45,863 bases of DNA from Achromobacter insuavis (GCF_902859645.1 NZ_CADIJR010000050.1:1-45863); one strand, 5' to 3'; counted from the first letter of the stretch, positions 34,263 to 43,125 are shown. Made by a program: numbers and translations. The notes: generated by a model from the sequence alone, not told the origin.

Positions 34263-35060
34263 ATGACCCGATCCTCCGAACGCGCGCCGGCCGCGGGCGG
34301 CGCGCGCGAAGCGCGTGGCCAGGCCGCGGCGCCGGACGGCGATGCCGGCGGCCCGCGCTACAAGAGCATCTATCAGCAGCTGGCGCAGGACATCGGCGCC
34401 GGCCGCTATCCGGTCATGACCCTGCTGCCGACCGAACACGAGCTGTGCGACCAGTTCGGCGCCAGCCGCCACACCATCCGCGAGGCCATCCGCATGCTGA
34501 CGGTGGCCGGCATGGTGTCGCGCCGCCCGGGGGTGGGCACGCGCGTCGAGACCGCCCACGCCAGCACCCGCTTCACGCAGCGCATCTCGCAGTTTCCGGA
34601 CCTGTTGCAGTACGCGCGCAACGCCGCGCTGCTGGTGCAGGACGTGCGCACGGTCAAGCTCACCAAACGGCTGGCCGAAACCCTGGGCGCCGAGCCCGGC
34701 CAGCCGTGGCTGCACATCAATTCCATCAAAACGCTGGGCGACCAGGACACGCCGGTGGCGTGCACGCTGATCTATGCCGATCCGGCGCATTCCGACCTGC
34801 GCGCCGACATCCAGCCGCGCATCTCGCTGCTGCGGCTGATCGAAGATCACTTCGGCAACCGCATCCACGAGGTCAACCAGGAGTTCTCGGCCACGCCCAT
34901 CGCGGCCGGGATCGCCAGGCAGCTGCAGGTGGAGCCGCAGACGGCGGGCTTTGTCATCACCCGCCGCTACTACGGCGGCGGCGGGGTGCTGCTGCTGGCC
35001 ACCATCACCACCTTCCCGCACGACAAGATGAAGTACTCGATGTCGCTCAACGTGGCGTAG
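34263..35060 (+). CDS. GntR-family regulator with UTRA domain (HutC type)
   Basis: This 265-residue regulator has a long disordered Ala/Gly/Arg-rich N-terminus (about 1-30), then the GntR winged helix (33-95, YKSIYQQLAQDIGAGRYPVM ... GASRHTIREAIRMLTVAGMV), then a UTRA effector domain to the end. AAAAAAGGAG lies just before the ATG. It is divergent from the opine-type operon, which it probably represses until the substrate or a product binds UTRA. Its 3' end overlaps the convergent hyuB gene by 14 bp. Confidence 0.93.
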   Translation: MTRSSERAPAAGGAREARGQAAAPDGDAGGPRYKSIYQQLAQDIGAGRYPVMTLLPTEHELCDQFGASRHTIREAIRMLTVAGMVSRRPGVGTRVETAHASTRFTQRISQFPDLLQYARNAALLVQDVRTVKLTKRLAETLGAEPGQPWLHINSIKTLGDQDTPVACTLIYADPAHSDLRADIQPRISLLRLIEDHFGNRIHEVNQEFSATPIAAGIARQLQVEPQTAGFVITRRYYGGGGVLLLATITTFPHDKMKYSMSLNVA

Positions 35061-36783
35061 CGGCCTCGTAGCCGTAGGCGGCGCGCGCCGCCGCGGCGCT
35101 GATCTTGTCGTCGGCCAGGTCGCGCTCGATGCGGGCGCGCGAACGCTCGGCCGGCGCGCCATAGCCGCCGGCGCCCGGGGTTTCGATGCGCACGCTCTCG
35201 CCCGGCGCCAGCGCGATGTTGGCGGTCTTGGAGAACAGCTCTTCCTCGGCCGGGGTGCCGAAGTTGCGCACCAGCCGCGCGCGCCGGCCATCGGCGCCGC
35301 CATCGACGCCGGCGGCCACACCCACGGTGTGGCTGTCCGAGCGCGCCGAGAACACGATGCCCGGTCCGACCGCGCGGATCTGCTTGGCGATGCCCATGCC
35401 GCCGCGGGTGCGGCCGGCGCCGCCGGAGTCCTGGATCATGGCGTACTCGTCCATCAGCAGCGGGTACTCGTTCTCCAGCGCTTCCACCGGCAGGTTGGAG
35501 GTATTGGTCATGTGCACGTGCACCGCGTCCATGCCGTCACTGTCGAAGCGCGCGCCGGCGCCGCCGCCCAGCGTTTCCAGGTAGACGAAGTGGCCGGCGC
35601 GCTCGCGCCAGCGGCCCGAGAACACGATGGCCGGGCAGCAGTCGTTGCTGGAGGCCATGGTCTTCTCCGCCGGCAGCAGCCCGCGGAACGCGCCGAAGAT
35701 GGCGCCCGCGACCTTCTGCGCGGTGATCGAGCGCGCGCCCACCGCCGCCGGATGCTCGGGGTTGGTGATGGTGCCCACCGGCGCCGATACGCTGATCGGG
35801 TCGAACAGGCCGGCGTTGGGCGCCAGGTCCGGATCCAGCAGCGCCTTGACCGCGTAATACACGCAGGCCCGCAACGCGTTGAACGGCAGGTTCATGGCGC
35901 CGCGCGCCTGCTTGCCCGAGCCCTCGAAATCGAAATGCAGCCGGTCGCGGCTGACCGTCAGCGTCACCTGGATCGGCACCGGATCGCCGCCCATGCCGTC
36001 GTCATCCAGGTCGCTGCGGAAGGTGTAGCTGCCCTGCGCCAGCTCGCCGATGCGGTTGAGCAGGCGGCGCCGGGTATAGGTGATGACGTCATCCACCGAG
36101 CGCAGCACGGCCGCCAGGCCCATCTGCCGGATCAGGCCCTGCACCGCGGCCGCGCCGCGGCGGTTGGTGGCCATCTGCACGCGCAGGTCGAGCACCCGTT
36201 CCTCGGGGTCGCGGGTGTTGGCGCAGATCAGGCGCAGCATGTCCTCGTCCACCTCGCCGGCGCGCGCGATGCGGCAGGCGGGGATGCGGATGCCTTCCTC
36301 GAAGATCGACTTCAGGCCGCCGGCGATCGAGCCGGGCACCGCGCCGCCGACGTCCGAATGGTGGGCGATGTTGGCGGCGAAAAAGCGCAGCGTGCCTTCC
36401 CAGAACACCGGCGTGACGATGTTGATGTCGGGCAGGTGGCTGCCATCGGCCAGATAGGGGTCATTGCAGATGAACACATCGCCGTCGCGGATCTGGTCGA
36501 CCGGGAAGGCGCGCAATATCGCGCCCATGGCGCCGTCCAGCGACCCCAGGTGCAGCGGGATCTGCGTGCCCTGCGCCACCAGCCGGCCGGCGGCGTCGAA
36601 CAGCGCCACCGAGCAGTCCTTGCGTTCCTTGATGTTGGTCGAGAACGAGGCCCGCACCAGCGTGTTGTTCATGTCTTCGGTGATCGACAGCAGGCGGTTG
36701 CAGAACACCTCCATGCCGACCGGGTCGGCCAGGGCCACGCCCGCGTCGTGACTGGTTTGATTGGCTTCATGGGCTTCACGCAT
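35047..36783 (-). CDS. hyuB: hydantoinase/oxoprolinase family protein, subunit B
   Basis: This 578-residue HyuB-type subunit (hydantoinase B/oxoprolinase) works with HyuA in ATP-dependent opening of hydantoin, 5-oxoproline or related cyclic amides. Family blocks include RASFSTNIKERKDCSVALFD (45-64), GDVFICNDPYLADGSHLPDI and VYLETLGGGAGARFDSDGMD. The start at 36783 overlaps the hyuA stop by 8 bp. The C-terminus overlaps the convergent GntR gene. Substrate unknown; this family also contains acetone carboxylase-like and N-methylhydantoinase enzymes. Confidence 0.92.
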   Translation of the reverse strand: MREAHEANQTSHDAGVALADPVGMEVFCNRLLSITEDMNNTLVRASFSTNIKERKDCSVALFDAAGRLVAQGTQIPLHLGSLDGAMGAILRAFPVDQIRDGDVFICNDPYLADGSHLPDINIVTPVFWEGTLRFFAANIAHHSDVGGAVPGSIAGGLKSIFEEGIRIPACRIARAGEVDEDMLRLICANTRDPEERVLDLRVQMATNRRGAAAVQGLIRQMGLAAVLRSVDDVITYTRRRLLNRIGELAQGSYTFRSDLDDDGMGGDPVPIQVTLTVSRDRLHFDFEGSGKQARGAMNLPFNALRACVYYAVKALLDPDLAPNAGLFDPISVSAPVGTITNPEHPAAVGARSITAQKVAGAIFGAFRGLLPAEKTMASSNDCCPAIVFSGRWRERAGHFVYLETLGGGAGARFDSDGMDAVHVHMTNTSNLPVEALENEYPLLMDEYAMIQDSGGAGRTRGGMGIAKQIRAVGPGIVFSARSDSHTVGVAAGVDGGADGRRARLVRNFGTPAEEELFSKTANIALAPGESVRIETPGAGGYGAPAERSRARIERDLADDKISAAAARAAYGYEAATPR

Positions 36784-38833
36784 GGGAGCCTCCTTGCAAA
36801 CGGATGATCAGGTTGCCGTAGGCGTCGACCTCGACGTCCTGGCCCGCGCCGACCACGGTGGTCGAGCTCATTTCCTCCAGCAGCGCCGGGCCGCTGAAGC
36901 GCACCCCGGTGGGCACGCGGTCGCGGTCATAGACCGGCGTGTCCAGCCAGCCGTGGCGCTCGCCGAAATAGGCGCGGCGTTCGCCGATGCGGGCGCCGTC
37001 CAGCGTGCCATCGACCTGGCGCGGCGCCAGCGGCGCCTTCACCACCTGGCCCACCGCCTGCATGCGGCAGTTGATGATCTGCACCTTGCGGTCATCGACC
37101 GTGTAGCCGTACTCGCGCTCGTGCGCCTCGGCGAAACGGCGCGCGAATTCGGCGTAGCCGTCGGCACCGGTGTCGTCCAGCGCCACCTGCACCTCGAAGT
37201 TCTGGCCCTCGTAGCGCGCGTCGATGGCGCTGCGGTACAGGCGCAGCGCCGGCTCCACGCGTTCCTCTTCCAGCCAGCGCTCGGCCTGATCGCGCAACCC
37301 GTCGAAGATCGCCGAGACGCCGTCCCAGCTTTCCGCGCTGGCCAGCGAGATCTCGCTGCGCACGAAGTCGAACGAGATGTCGCTGAGCAGGATGCCGCGC
37401 GCGCACATGGTGCCCGGCTCCTGCGGCACGATCACCGTGGGGATGCCGCATTCCTCGGCCACCTCGACCGCGTGCAGCGGCCCCGCGCCGCCATAGGCAT
37501 ACAGGGCGAATTGCGACAGGTCGTAGCCGCGTTCGGTCGACACGGCGCGGATGGCGCGGCTCATGTTGGCCGCCGCGATGCGCAGGATGCCTTCGGCCGC
37601 CGCCTCGCGCGTCAGGCCCAGCGGCCGCGCCACGCGTTCGTCGATAACCTGGCGCGCGGCCTCGGCGTGCACCGGCATGCGGCCGTTCAACAGCGCCACC
37701 GGATTCAGGCGCTGCAACGCGATCTCGGCATCGGTGATGGTCGGCTCGCTGCCGCCGCGGCCGTAGCCCACCGGTCCCGGCACCGCGCCGGCGCTGTGCG
37801 GCCCGACCTTCAGCGCGCCCGCGTCATCGAGCCAGGCGATGCTGCCGCCGCCCGCGCCGATCACGTGGATGTCCACCATCGGCGTCTTCACCGGATAGCC
37901 CGCCACCTGGCGATGCGAGGTGAACAACGGCCGGCCATCGCAGATCAGCGACACGTCGGTGCTGGTGCCGCCGACGTCGAACGTCACCAGGTTCAGGCTG
38001 CCGATGGCGCGGCCCACGGCGGCCGCGCCCACCACGCCGGCGGCCGGCCCCGACAGGCAGGTGCGCACCGGATACTGGCGCACCGTGGCGATCGACATCA
38101 GGCCGCCGTTGGAGTGGATGGTGTGCGGCTCGTGGCCGATGTCCAGCTCGCGCACGCGCTGCAGGAATCGCTCCAGGTAGCGCGCCATCTTCGGCCCCAC
38201 CGCCGCGTTCAGCACCGTGGTCGACAGGCGCTCGTATTCGCGGAACTCCGGCAGCACGTCCGACGACAGGCTGATATAGGCGTCGGGCATCTCCTCGGCC
38301 ACGATGCGCGCGGCCTGTTGCTCGTGCGCGGGGTTGCGGTAGGCATGCAGGAAGCAGATCGTGACCGCGTCGATGCCGGCGGCGGCAAAGCGCCGCGCCG
38401 CCGCGCGCACCGCGTCCGCATCCAGCGGCGTCAGCACCTCGCCCTGCGCATTGACGCGCTCGCCCACCTCGGCGCGGAACTCGCGCGGCACCGCCACCGG
38501 CGGCTTGCCGACGCTGTAGTCGTACAGGTGCGGCCGCGTCTGCCGGCCGATCTCCAGCACGTCGCGAAAGCCTTGCGTGGTGATCAGGCCGACGCGCGCG
38601 CCCTTGCGCTCGATGATGAGGTTGGTCGCGACCGTGGTGCCATGGCCCACGTGCGACACCTGCGACGGCGAAACGCCATGGTCCTTGAGCATCTGCCCGA
38701 TGCCGGTGGCGATGGCTTCCGACGGATCGGACGGTGTCGACGGCACCTTGTGAAAATGCACGATGCCTTGATCTTCGTCGATCATCGTGAAGTCGGTAAA
38801 CGTGCCTCCGACGTCTATCCCTATGCGATACAT
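36776..38833 (-). CDS. hyuA: hydantoinase/oxoprolinase family protein, subunit A
   Basis: This 685-residue HyuA-type subunit has an actin/Hsp70-like ATPase fold, visible as MYRIGIDVGGTFTDFTMIDE at the N-terminus and as SGPAAGVVGAAAVGRAIG and VTFDVGGTSTDVSLI in the middle. It activates the cyclic amide with ATP and the B subunit completes hydrolysis. It lies 40 bp after the Bug receptor gene and overlaps hyuB. The three form an uptake-plus-hydrolysis operon divergent from a LysR regulator. Confidence 0.93.
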   Translation of the reverse strand: MYRIGIDVGGTFTDFTMIDEDQGIVHFHKVPSTPSDPSEAIATGIGQMLKDHGVSPSQVSHVGHGTTVATNLIIERKGARVGLITTQGFRDVLEIGRQTRPHLYDYSVGKPPVAVPREFRAEVGERVNAQGEVLTPLDADAVRAAARRFAAAGIDAVTICFLHAYRNPAHEQQAARIVAEEMPDAYISLSSDVLPEFREYERLSTTVLNAAVGPKMARYLERFLQRVRELDIGHEPHTIHSNGGLMSIATVRQYPVRTCLSGPAAGVVGAAAVGRAIGSLNLVTFDVGGTSTDVSLICDGRPLFTSHRQVAGYPVKTPMVDIHVIGAGGGSIAWLDDAGALKVGPHSAGAVPGPVGYGRGGSEPTITDAEIALQRLNPVALLNGRMPVHAEAARQVIDERVARPLGLTREAAAEGILRIAAANMSRAIRAVSTERGYDLSQFALYAYGGAGPLHAVEVAEECGIPTVIVPQEPGTMCARGILLSDISFDFVRSEISLASAESWDGVSAIFDGLRDQAERWLEEERVEPALRLYRSAIDARYEGQNFEVQVALDDTGADGYAEFARRFAEAHEREYGYTVDDRKVQIINCRMQAVGQVVKAPLAPRQVDGTLDGARIGERRAYFGERHGWLDTPVYDRDRVPTGVRFSGPALLEEMSSTTVVGAGQDVEVDAYGNLIIRLQGGSHA

Positions 38834-38873
38834 GCTTGTGCTTCCCTGAAAGAAAAGAAGGGCGCGGCGGCGC

Positions 38874-39854
38874 TCAGTCCAGCTTGATGCCGGCCTGCTT
38901 GACCACGCCGCACCATTTGTCGATTTCGCTCTTGATCATGGTGCCGAAGGCCGGGCCGGCCACGTCCGAGACCTGCGCGCCCTGTTGTTCCAGATAGGTC
39001 TTCATGGCGGGCGCGTGCAGCGTCTGCACCAGCGCGTCGGTGAGCTTGGCGCGCAGCGGCTCGGGCAGCTTGGCCGGCGCCAGCATGCCGAACCACACCA
39101 TGGCCTCGTAGCCGGGATAACCGGACTCGGCCACCGTCGGCACGTCGGGCAGCATGGGCGAGCGCTGCGGCGAGGTCACCGCCAGCGCCTTGATCTTGCC
39201 GTCCTTGATGTACGGATAGGACGTCATCACCACGTCCATCATCATGTTGATCTGGCCGCCCACCAGGTCGATCAGCGCCGGACCCGAACCGCGGTAGGGC
39301 ACGTGCACCATCGACACGCCGGCGGTGCTCTTGAACAGCTCGGCGGCCAGATGGTTCGATGTGCCCTGGCCATTGGAGGCGAACGAGTATTTCTCGGGCT
39401 CCTTCTTGAGCAGCGCCACGAATTCCTGCAGGTTGTTGGCCGGCACCGACTTGTTCACCGACATGACGTTGGGAATGGTGGCGACGACGGTCAAGGGCGT
39501 GAAGTCCTTGACCGGGTCGTAGGGCAGCTTGGTGTACACGCAGGGCGCGCTGCCATGCGTGCTGACCGAGCCCATCAGGATGGTGTAGCCGTCGGCCGGC
39601 TGGCGCGCCACGTACTCGGTGCCGACGGTGCCGCCGGCGCCCGGGCGGTTCTCGACGATGACGTTGGCCGACAGGCGCTGGCCCAGGCCTTCGGCGACCT
39701 TGCGCGCGATCAGGTCGGTGGACCCGCCCGCCGCGAACGGCACCACGATGCGGATCACCTTGTCGGGCCACTCGGCGCGGGCCGGTAGCGCGGTGGCGGC
39801 CAGCGCGGCCGCCCCGAATGCAAGACAGCAACTGCGAATGAACGCTGCGTTCAT
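38874..39854 (-). CDS. Bug-family (TctC-like) periplasmic substrate-binding protein
   Basis: This 326-residue exported receptor of the tripartite tricarboxylate transporter family is massively expanded in Bordetella and relatives. The signal peptide is about residues 1-27 (AFGAAALAATALPARAEWPD). The mature domain starts with the hallmark WPDKVIRIVVPFAAGGSTDL and contains VIVENRPGAGGTVGTEYVA. No TctA/TctB membrane genes are adjacent, as is common for Bug receptors. It is first in the operon with hyuA and hyuB, so its ligand is probably their substrate. Confidence 0.95.
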   Translation of the reverse strand: MNAAFIRSCCLAFGAAALAATALPARAEWPDKVIRIVVPFAAGGSTDLIARKVAEGLGQRLSANVIVENRPGAGGTVGTEYVARQPADGYTILMGSVSTHGSAPCVYTKLPYDPVKDFTPLTVVATIPNVMSVNKSVPANNLQEFVALLKKEPEKYSFASNGQGTSNHLAAELFKSTAGVSMVHVPYRGSGPALIDLVGGQINMMMDVVMTSYPYIKDGKIKALAVTSPQRSPMLPDVPTVAESGYPGYEAMVWFGMLAPAKLPEPLRAKLTDALVQTLHAPAMKTYLEQQGAQVSDVAGPAFGTMIKSEIDKWCGVVKQAGIKLD

Positions 39855-40023
39855 GACTTCCCCTTGTTGATAGAACTTCCTTGCGGCCCGATCATGGATG
39901 TCGGACCTGAGAGGCTTTGCCTCGGGTTCACTGCAACAACGGGAACATCCTAGGCCTGGCCGGCGCGCGCCAGCAGTCCTGACGGTTTATATTGATATAG
40001 ATGCCATTTATAGGTGGGCGGCG
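39855..40023. promoter_or_regulatory. divergent control region between Bug receptor and LysR gene
   Basis: This 169-bp gap has an A+T-rich patch at about 39985-40013 (TTTATATTGATATAGATG then CCATTTATAGG) that contrasts with its surroundings and includes the small dyad ATAT-TG-ATAT. It should hold the LysR binding site and promoters for both directions, but no unambiguous -35/-10 pair or T-N11-A site was assigned. Confidence 0.4.
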
Positions 40024-40920
40024 GTGAAGAATCCGGACCTGAATCTGCTTCTGCATTTCGACGCGCTGATGGGCTGCCGCAACGTGTCGCGCGCGGCCGA
40101 GCAGCTGGGCATCAGCCAGCCCGCCATGAGCGCCGCGATGAACCGCCTGCGGCAATTGTTCGGCGATCCGCTGCTGGTGCGCGAAGGCGGCGCCTGGCAG
40201 CCGACGCAGCGCGCGCACGAGCTGCACCAGGGCTTTCTGCCGCTGCTGGAGAGCTGGCGCCGCGCCACCCGCACGCGCGAGGTGTTCGACCCCGCGCACT
40301 CGGCCCGCAGCCTGTCGTTCTACGCCACCGACTACGTGCAGTACACGCTGCTGCCCAAGCTGATTCCACGGCTGGCGGTGGACGCGCCGCACTTCCAGCT
40401 GCTGATCGTGCCGGCGCGGCCGCAGCACGGCCTGAGCATGCTGGACACCAATCACGTCGAGTTGATCGCCGGCTATTTTCCGGATCCGGCGCCGGACCTG
40501 CGCACGCGCTTCCTGTACCAGGAACCGGCGGTGTGCATCGTGCGCGAAGGCCATCCCTGTCTGCGCAAGCGCTGGAACCTGGATGCCTATCTCAGCTATG
40601 GGCACCTGGACCTGGCGGCCCACACGCGCTATTTCAGCAAGGCCATCGACCGCATCCTGATGGGGCAGAACCGCAGCCGCCGCATCGTCGCGACACTGTC
40701 GAGCTACATGGTCTGTCCGTTCATCGTGGAAGCCTCGGACCTGATCGCGACGATGCCGGTGAGCATCGCCAAGGCCATGTCAGGCAGCGCGCGCATCGTG
40801 ACGCTGAAGGCGCCGCTGAGCCTGCCGGCGATCACCGTGTCGCTGTACTGGCACGAGCGCTACCAGGACGATCCGGCGCATGCGTGGCTGCGGCAATACC
40901 TGGCGGGCGTGCTGGGGTAG
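40024..40920 (+). CDS. LysR-family transcriptional regulator
   Basis: This 298-residue regulator has the N-terminal helix-turn-helix in HFDALMGCRNVSRAAEQLGI then SQPAMSAAMNRLRQLFGDPL (about residues 9-48), followed by a NodD-like co-inducer domain. A GTG start at 40024 is chosen: AGGTGG at 40012-40017 is correctly placed, and the length is then normal. The frame is open upstream to an ATG at 39898, but that would add 42 residues unlike the family. It is divergent from the Bug-hyuA-hyuB operon, which it probably activates. Confidence 0.92.
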   Translation: MKNPDLNLLLHFDALMGCRNVSRAAEQLGISQPAMSAAMNRLRQLFGDPLLVREGGAWQPTQRAHELHQGFLPLLESWRRATRTREVFDPAHSARSLSFYATDYVQYTLLPKLIPRLAVDAPHFQLLIVPARPQHGLSMLDTNHVELIAGYFPDPAPDLRTRFLYQEPAVCIVREGHPCLRKRWNLDAYLSYGHLDLAAHTRYFSKAIDRILMGQNRSRRIVATLSSYMVCPFIVEASDLIATMPVSIAKAMSGSARIVTLKAPLSLPAITVSLYWHERYQDDPAHAWLRQYLAGVLG

Positions 40921-40933
40921 CGGCGCCCAGCGC

Positions 40934-41767
40934 TTACTTCAACGGCATGCAGATGCGCGTCTGCAATTGCGCCGGCGGCGTGGTGCGCGGGTCATTGAGG
41001 TACTGCTCGAACATGGGGAAGTCGGCCGGCACCATGCCGCTGCCGGGCAGCCATTCCGAGAACATCCAGTTATAGGGCTTGTCCATCTCGTTGTACGGGC
41101 CGGTGTAGGTCAGCATCGCGCAGCGGATGGCGGGGATCTCGAAGCGTTCCAGCTCGTCGCCCAACACGGCGTCGGGCGCGACCGACATGCCGGCCATCGA
41201 GCGCAGCTGGGCCGGCGGCACCTGCTCGGGATCGTCGAAATACACGCCGAAGCCGATGGCCTCGGGACGCGCCAGGCCGCGGCTGCCGGCGAGCATGAAG
41301 GCGCGGGTGAAGACCGGGCCGATTTCCTGGTAGCTGCCACGGTGCGGCAGGGCGGCCAGCACGGCGCCGGGGAAGGTTTCGATGGTGATGGGATACATGC
41401 CTAGCTCCTTGGGGTCGAAGGGTCGGGAGCGGGCCGCGCGGTAGCGCCCCGGCGAGATGCCGAAGGTCGCGCCGAACGCGCGGTTGAAGGCGGCGTCCGA
41501 CTCATAGCCGGCGCGCTGCCCCACGTCACGCAAGGAATCCCCGGTACTGCCCAGCGAGACGGCCGCGCGGTGCATGCGGATGCGTTGCACGGTGGCGTTC
41601 ACGGTTTCGCCCATCACGGCGCGGTAGACGCGGTGGAAGTGGTAGGGCGAGAGGCAAGCCAGGTCGGCCAACCGGTACAGGTCGGGGTCGGCGTCGGGGT
41701 GGCTGGCCAGCCAGCGCAGGACGGGGTCCAGGCGGTGGGCGTAGGTGGTGCGAGTTTGGGGTTTCAA
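40934..41767 (-). CDS. AraC-family regulator with GyrI-like effector domain
   Basis: This 277-residue protein has paired AraC helix-turn-helices at the N-terminus (about 8-110; LADLACLSPYHFHRVYRAVM, then VGQRAGYESDAAFNRAFGAT). A GyrI-like/SOUL small-molecule-binding domain follows (about 125-275; MYPITIETFPGAVLAALPHR, and YNWMFSEWLPGSG). This architecture (Rob/BmrR-like) senses hydrophobic compounds. It is convergent with LysR (13 bp apart). Its upstream region holds copy 2 of the structured repeat, about 110 bp from the start codon. Target genes are unknown. Confidence 0.92.
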   Translation of the reverse strand: MKPQTRTTYAHRLDPVLRWLASHPDADPDLYRLADLACLSPYHFHRVYRAVMGETVNATVQRIRMHRAAVSLGSTGDSLRDVGQRAGYESDAAFNRAFGATFGISPGRYRAARSRPFDPKELGMYPITIETFPGAVLAALPHRGSYQEIGPVFTRAFMLAGSRGLARPEAIGFGVYFDDPEQVPPAQLRSMAGMSVAPDAVLGDELERFEIPAIRCAMLTYTGPYNEMDKPYNWMFSEWLPGSGMVPADFPMFEQYLNDPRTTPPAQLQTRICMPLK

Positions 41768-41878
41768 GTGCGTGGCTCCTTGGGGAGCAATGTAGGCGGG
41801 CCTGGTTTGCAGATTTTGCGGTTTTTTTCTTTGGGTTGGGCGGTTGTTGTTGCTGGTGGGGAGTGGGGTTCTTTAGAC

Positions 41879-42036
41879 GCCCGGCACGCCGGGGCGAGGG
41901 GATGCGGGGCTACGATTGCGGTCCGGAGCGTCCGCTCCGGACTGCCCCATCCTCATCCTCGTCCGCCTTCGGCTCCCTACGGATTCCGTCGGGCGCATCT
42001 ACACGCCCCGCATCCCCTCGCCCCGGCGTGCCGGGC
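41879..42036 (-). repeat. structured repeat, copy 2 (inverted relative to copy 1)
   Basis: Perfectly complementary 32-nt arms (41879-41910 and 42005-42036) enclose a 94-nt core (41911-42004). Read on the minus strand the core matches 87 of 94 positions of copy 1, including the perfect 10-bp inner hairpin GTCCGGAGCG / CGCTCCGGAC. The arms have a different sequence from copy 1 except for the seven inner bases GCGGGGC. Short homologous flanks occur on both sides: GTCTAAAGAACCCCAC reading out at 41878-41863, and CGCTTTCCCC and CAGCGCCC beyond 42036. It lies in a 374-bp gap with no gene, between the AraC-type and GhrA-like genes. Confidence 0.9.
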
Positions 42037-42078
42037 TCTTGTTGATTTCACTTCAAGGGCGCTGGTGGGGAAAGCGAG

Positions 42079-42126
42079 TTTTCCACAGGGGCTCGTTTTT
42101 CTGTGCAACGGGCCGGCTGTGGATAA
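42079..42126. promoter_or_regulatory. pair of DnaA-box-like 9-mers
   Basis: TGTGGATAA at 42118-42126 is an exact reverse-strand DnaA box. TTTTCCACA at 42079-42087 differs from the consensus by one base. They face opposite ways about 40 bp apart, in the gap downstream of the GhrA-like gene. A weak stem CGAG / CTCG followed by five T residues lies between them (42075-42100) and could terminate plus-strand transcription. No other origin features are present. Confidence 0.35.
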
Positions 42127-42141
42127 GTGCTTGGCGGGTTT

Positions 42142-43080
42142 TCAGTAGCCGCGGGCGGGGTCGTAGATGTTGGGCAAGGCCTCGCCGCGTTCGTTGGCGG
42201 TGATGAGCCAGGCGGTGTGGCGGGCGCGTTCCTGGCGGTCGGGGATGGCGGCGCAGTGCGGGGTGATGATGATTTGGGGGTGGGTCCAGAGGGGGGACTC
42301 GGGGGGCAGGGGTTCGGGGTCGAAGACGTCGAGCAATGCCTGGTGCAGGTGGCCGCTGTCGAGGGCGTCGAGGACGTCCTGGGTGACCATGTGGGAGCCG
42401 CGGCCGGCGTTGATGAGACTGGCGCCGCGGGGGAGGTGGGCGAAGGTGTCGCGGTTGAGGATGCCGCGGGTGGCCTCGGTGGCGGGCAGCAGGCAGACCA
42501 GCAGGTCGGTCCGGGACAGGAATTCGGGGAACTGTTCGGGGCCGGCGTAGGACGGCAGGCCGTCGGGCAAGGTGGTGGCGCCGCGCGACCAGCCGCTGAC
42601 GGGGAAACCGACTTTGGCCAGCAGGCGGGCGGCGGCGATGCCGAGGTGGCCCAGGCCCATGATGCCGACGCGCACGTCGGCGGCCACGCGCAGCGAGTCG
42701 TACAGCTCCCAGTGGCGGCGCGCCTGCTGGTCGATGGCGCGTTTGAGGTCGCGGGTCAGCATCAGGGCGCTGGTCAGCACGAACTCGGCCATCTCGGTTT
42801 CGGTGCGCGGGGTGACCATGCGGGCGATGCGCAGGTGGCGCGGCCAGGCGGGGTCCGAGACGATGTGGTCGACGCCGGCGCCGGCGCTGATGATGAGCTT
42901 GAGGTTGGGGAAGGTGGCCAGGCGGCCGTGGTCGGGCGCCCAGACCAGGGCGTAGTCGATCGAGGCGGGGTCGACGTCGTCGAACCAGCTGACGATCTCC
43001 AGATCGGGCGCGTGGACCCTGAATTGTTCGCGCCATTCCGCCATGGCCGATTCGCCGCCAGACCTGATGATGAGCCGCAT
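42142..43080 (-). CDS. ghrA: glyoxylate/hydroxypyruvate reductase A-like D-2-hydroxyacid dehydrogenase
   Basis: This 312-residue NAD(P)H-dependent 2-hydroxyacid dehydrogenase has the same length as E. coli GhrA, which reduces glyoxylate and hydroxypyruvate. The Rossmann motif GLGHLG is at 142-147. The catalytic arginine is Arg227 (NAGRGS), and Glu256 (DVFDPEPLP) and His275 (TPHCAA) complete the triad. It is separated from the upstream receptor gene by a long hairpin. The physiological keto acid cannot be fixed from sequence, and the symbol is by similarity. Confidence 0.87.
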   Translation of the reverse strand: MRLIIRSGGESAMAEWREQFRVHAPDLEIVSWFDDVDPASIDYALVWAPDHGRLATFPNLKLIISAGAGVDHIVSDPAWPRHLRIARMVTPRTETEMAEFVLTSALMLTRDLKRAIDQQARRHWELYDSLRVAADVRVGIMGLGHLGIAAARLLAKVGFPVSGWSRGATTLPDGLPSYAGPEQFPEFLSRTDLLVCLLPATEATRGILNRDTFAHLPRGASLINAGRGSHMVTQDVLDALDSGHLHQALLDVFDPEPLPPESPLWTHPQIIITPHCAAIPDRQERARHTAWLITANERGEALPNIYDPARGY

Positions 43081-43125
43081 GCCTCGCCTACTCCGTTAAG
43101 GGCGCGCGCGCCCTGGGTGTGATCG

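Noticed and set aside
39898-40023. ATG at 39898 as the LysR start, and the ATG at 40001
   Set aside because: 39898 adds 42 residues unlike LysR N-termini. The ATG at 40001 is in another frame. GTG at 40024 has a correctly placed AGGTGG.
42118-42126. The DnaA box as evidence for a replication origin
   Set aside because: Only one exact box and one near match occur. There is no dnaA/dnaN/parAB gene, no DNA-unwinding element and no cluster of boxes.
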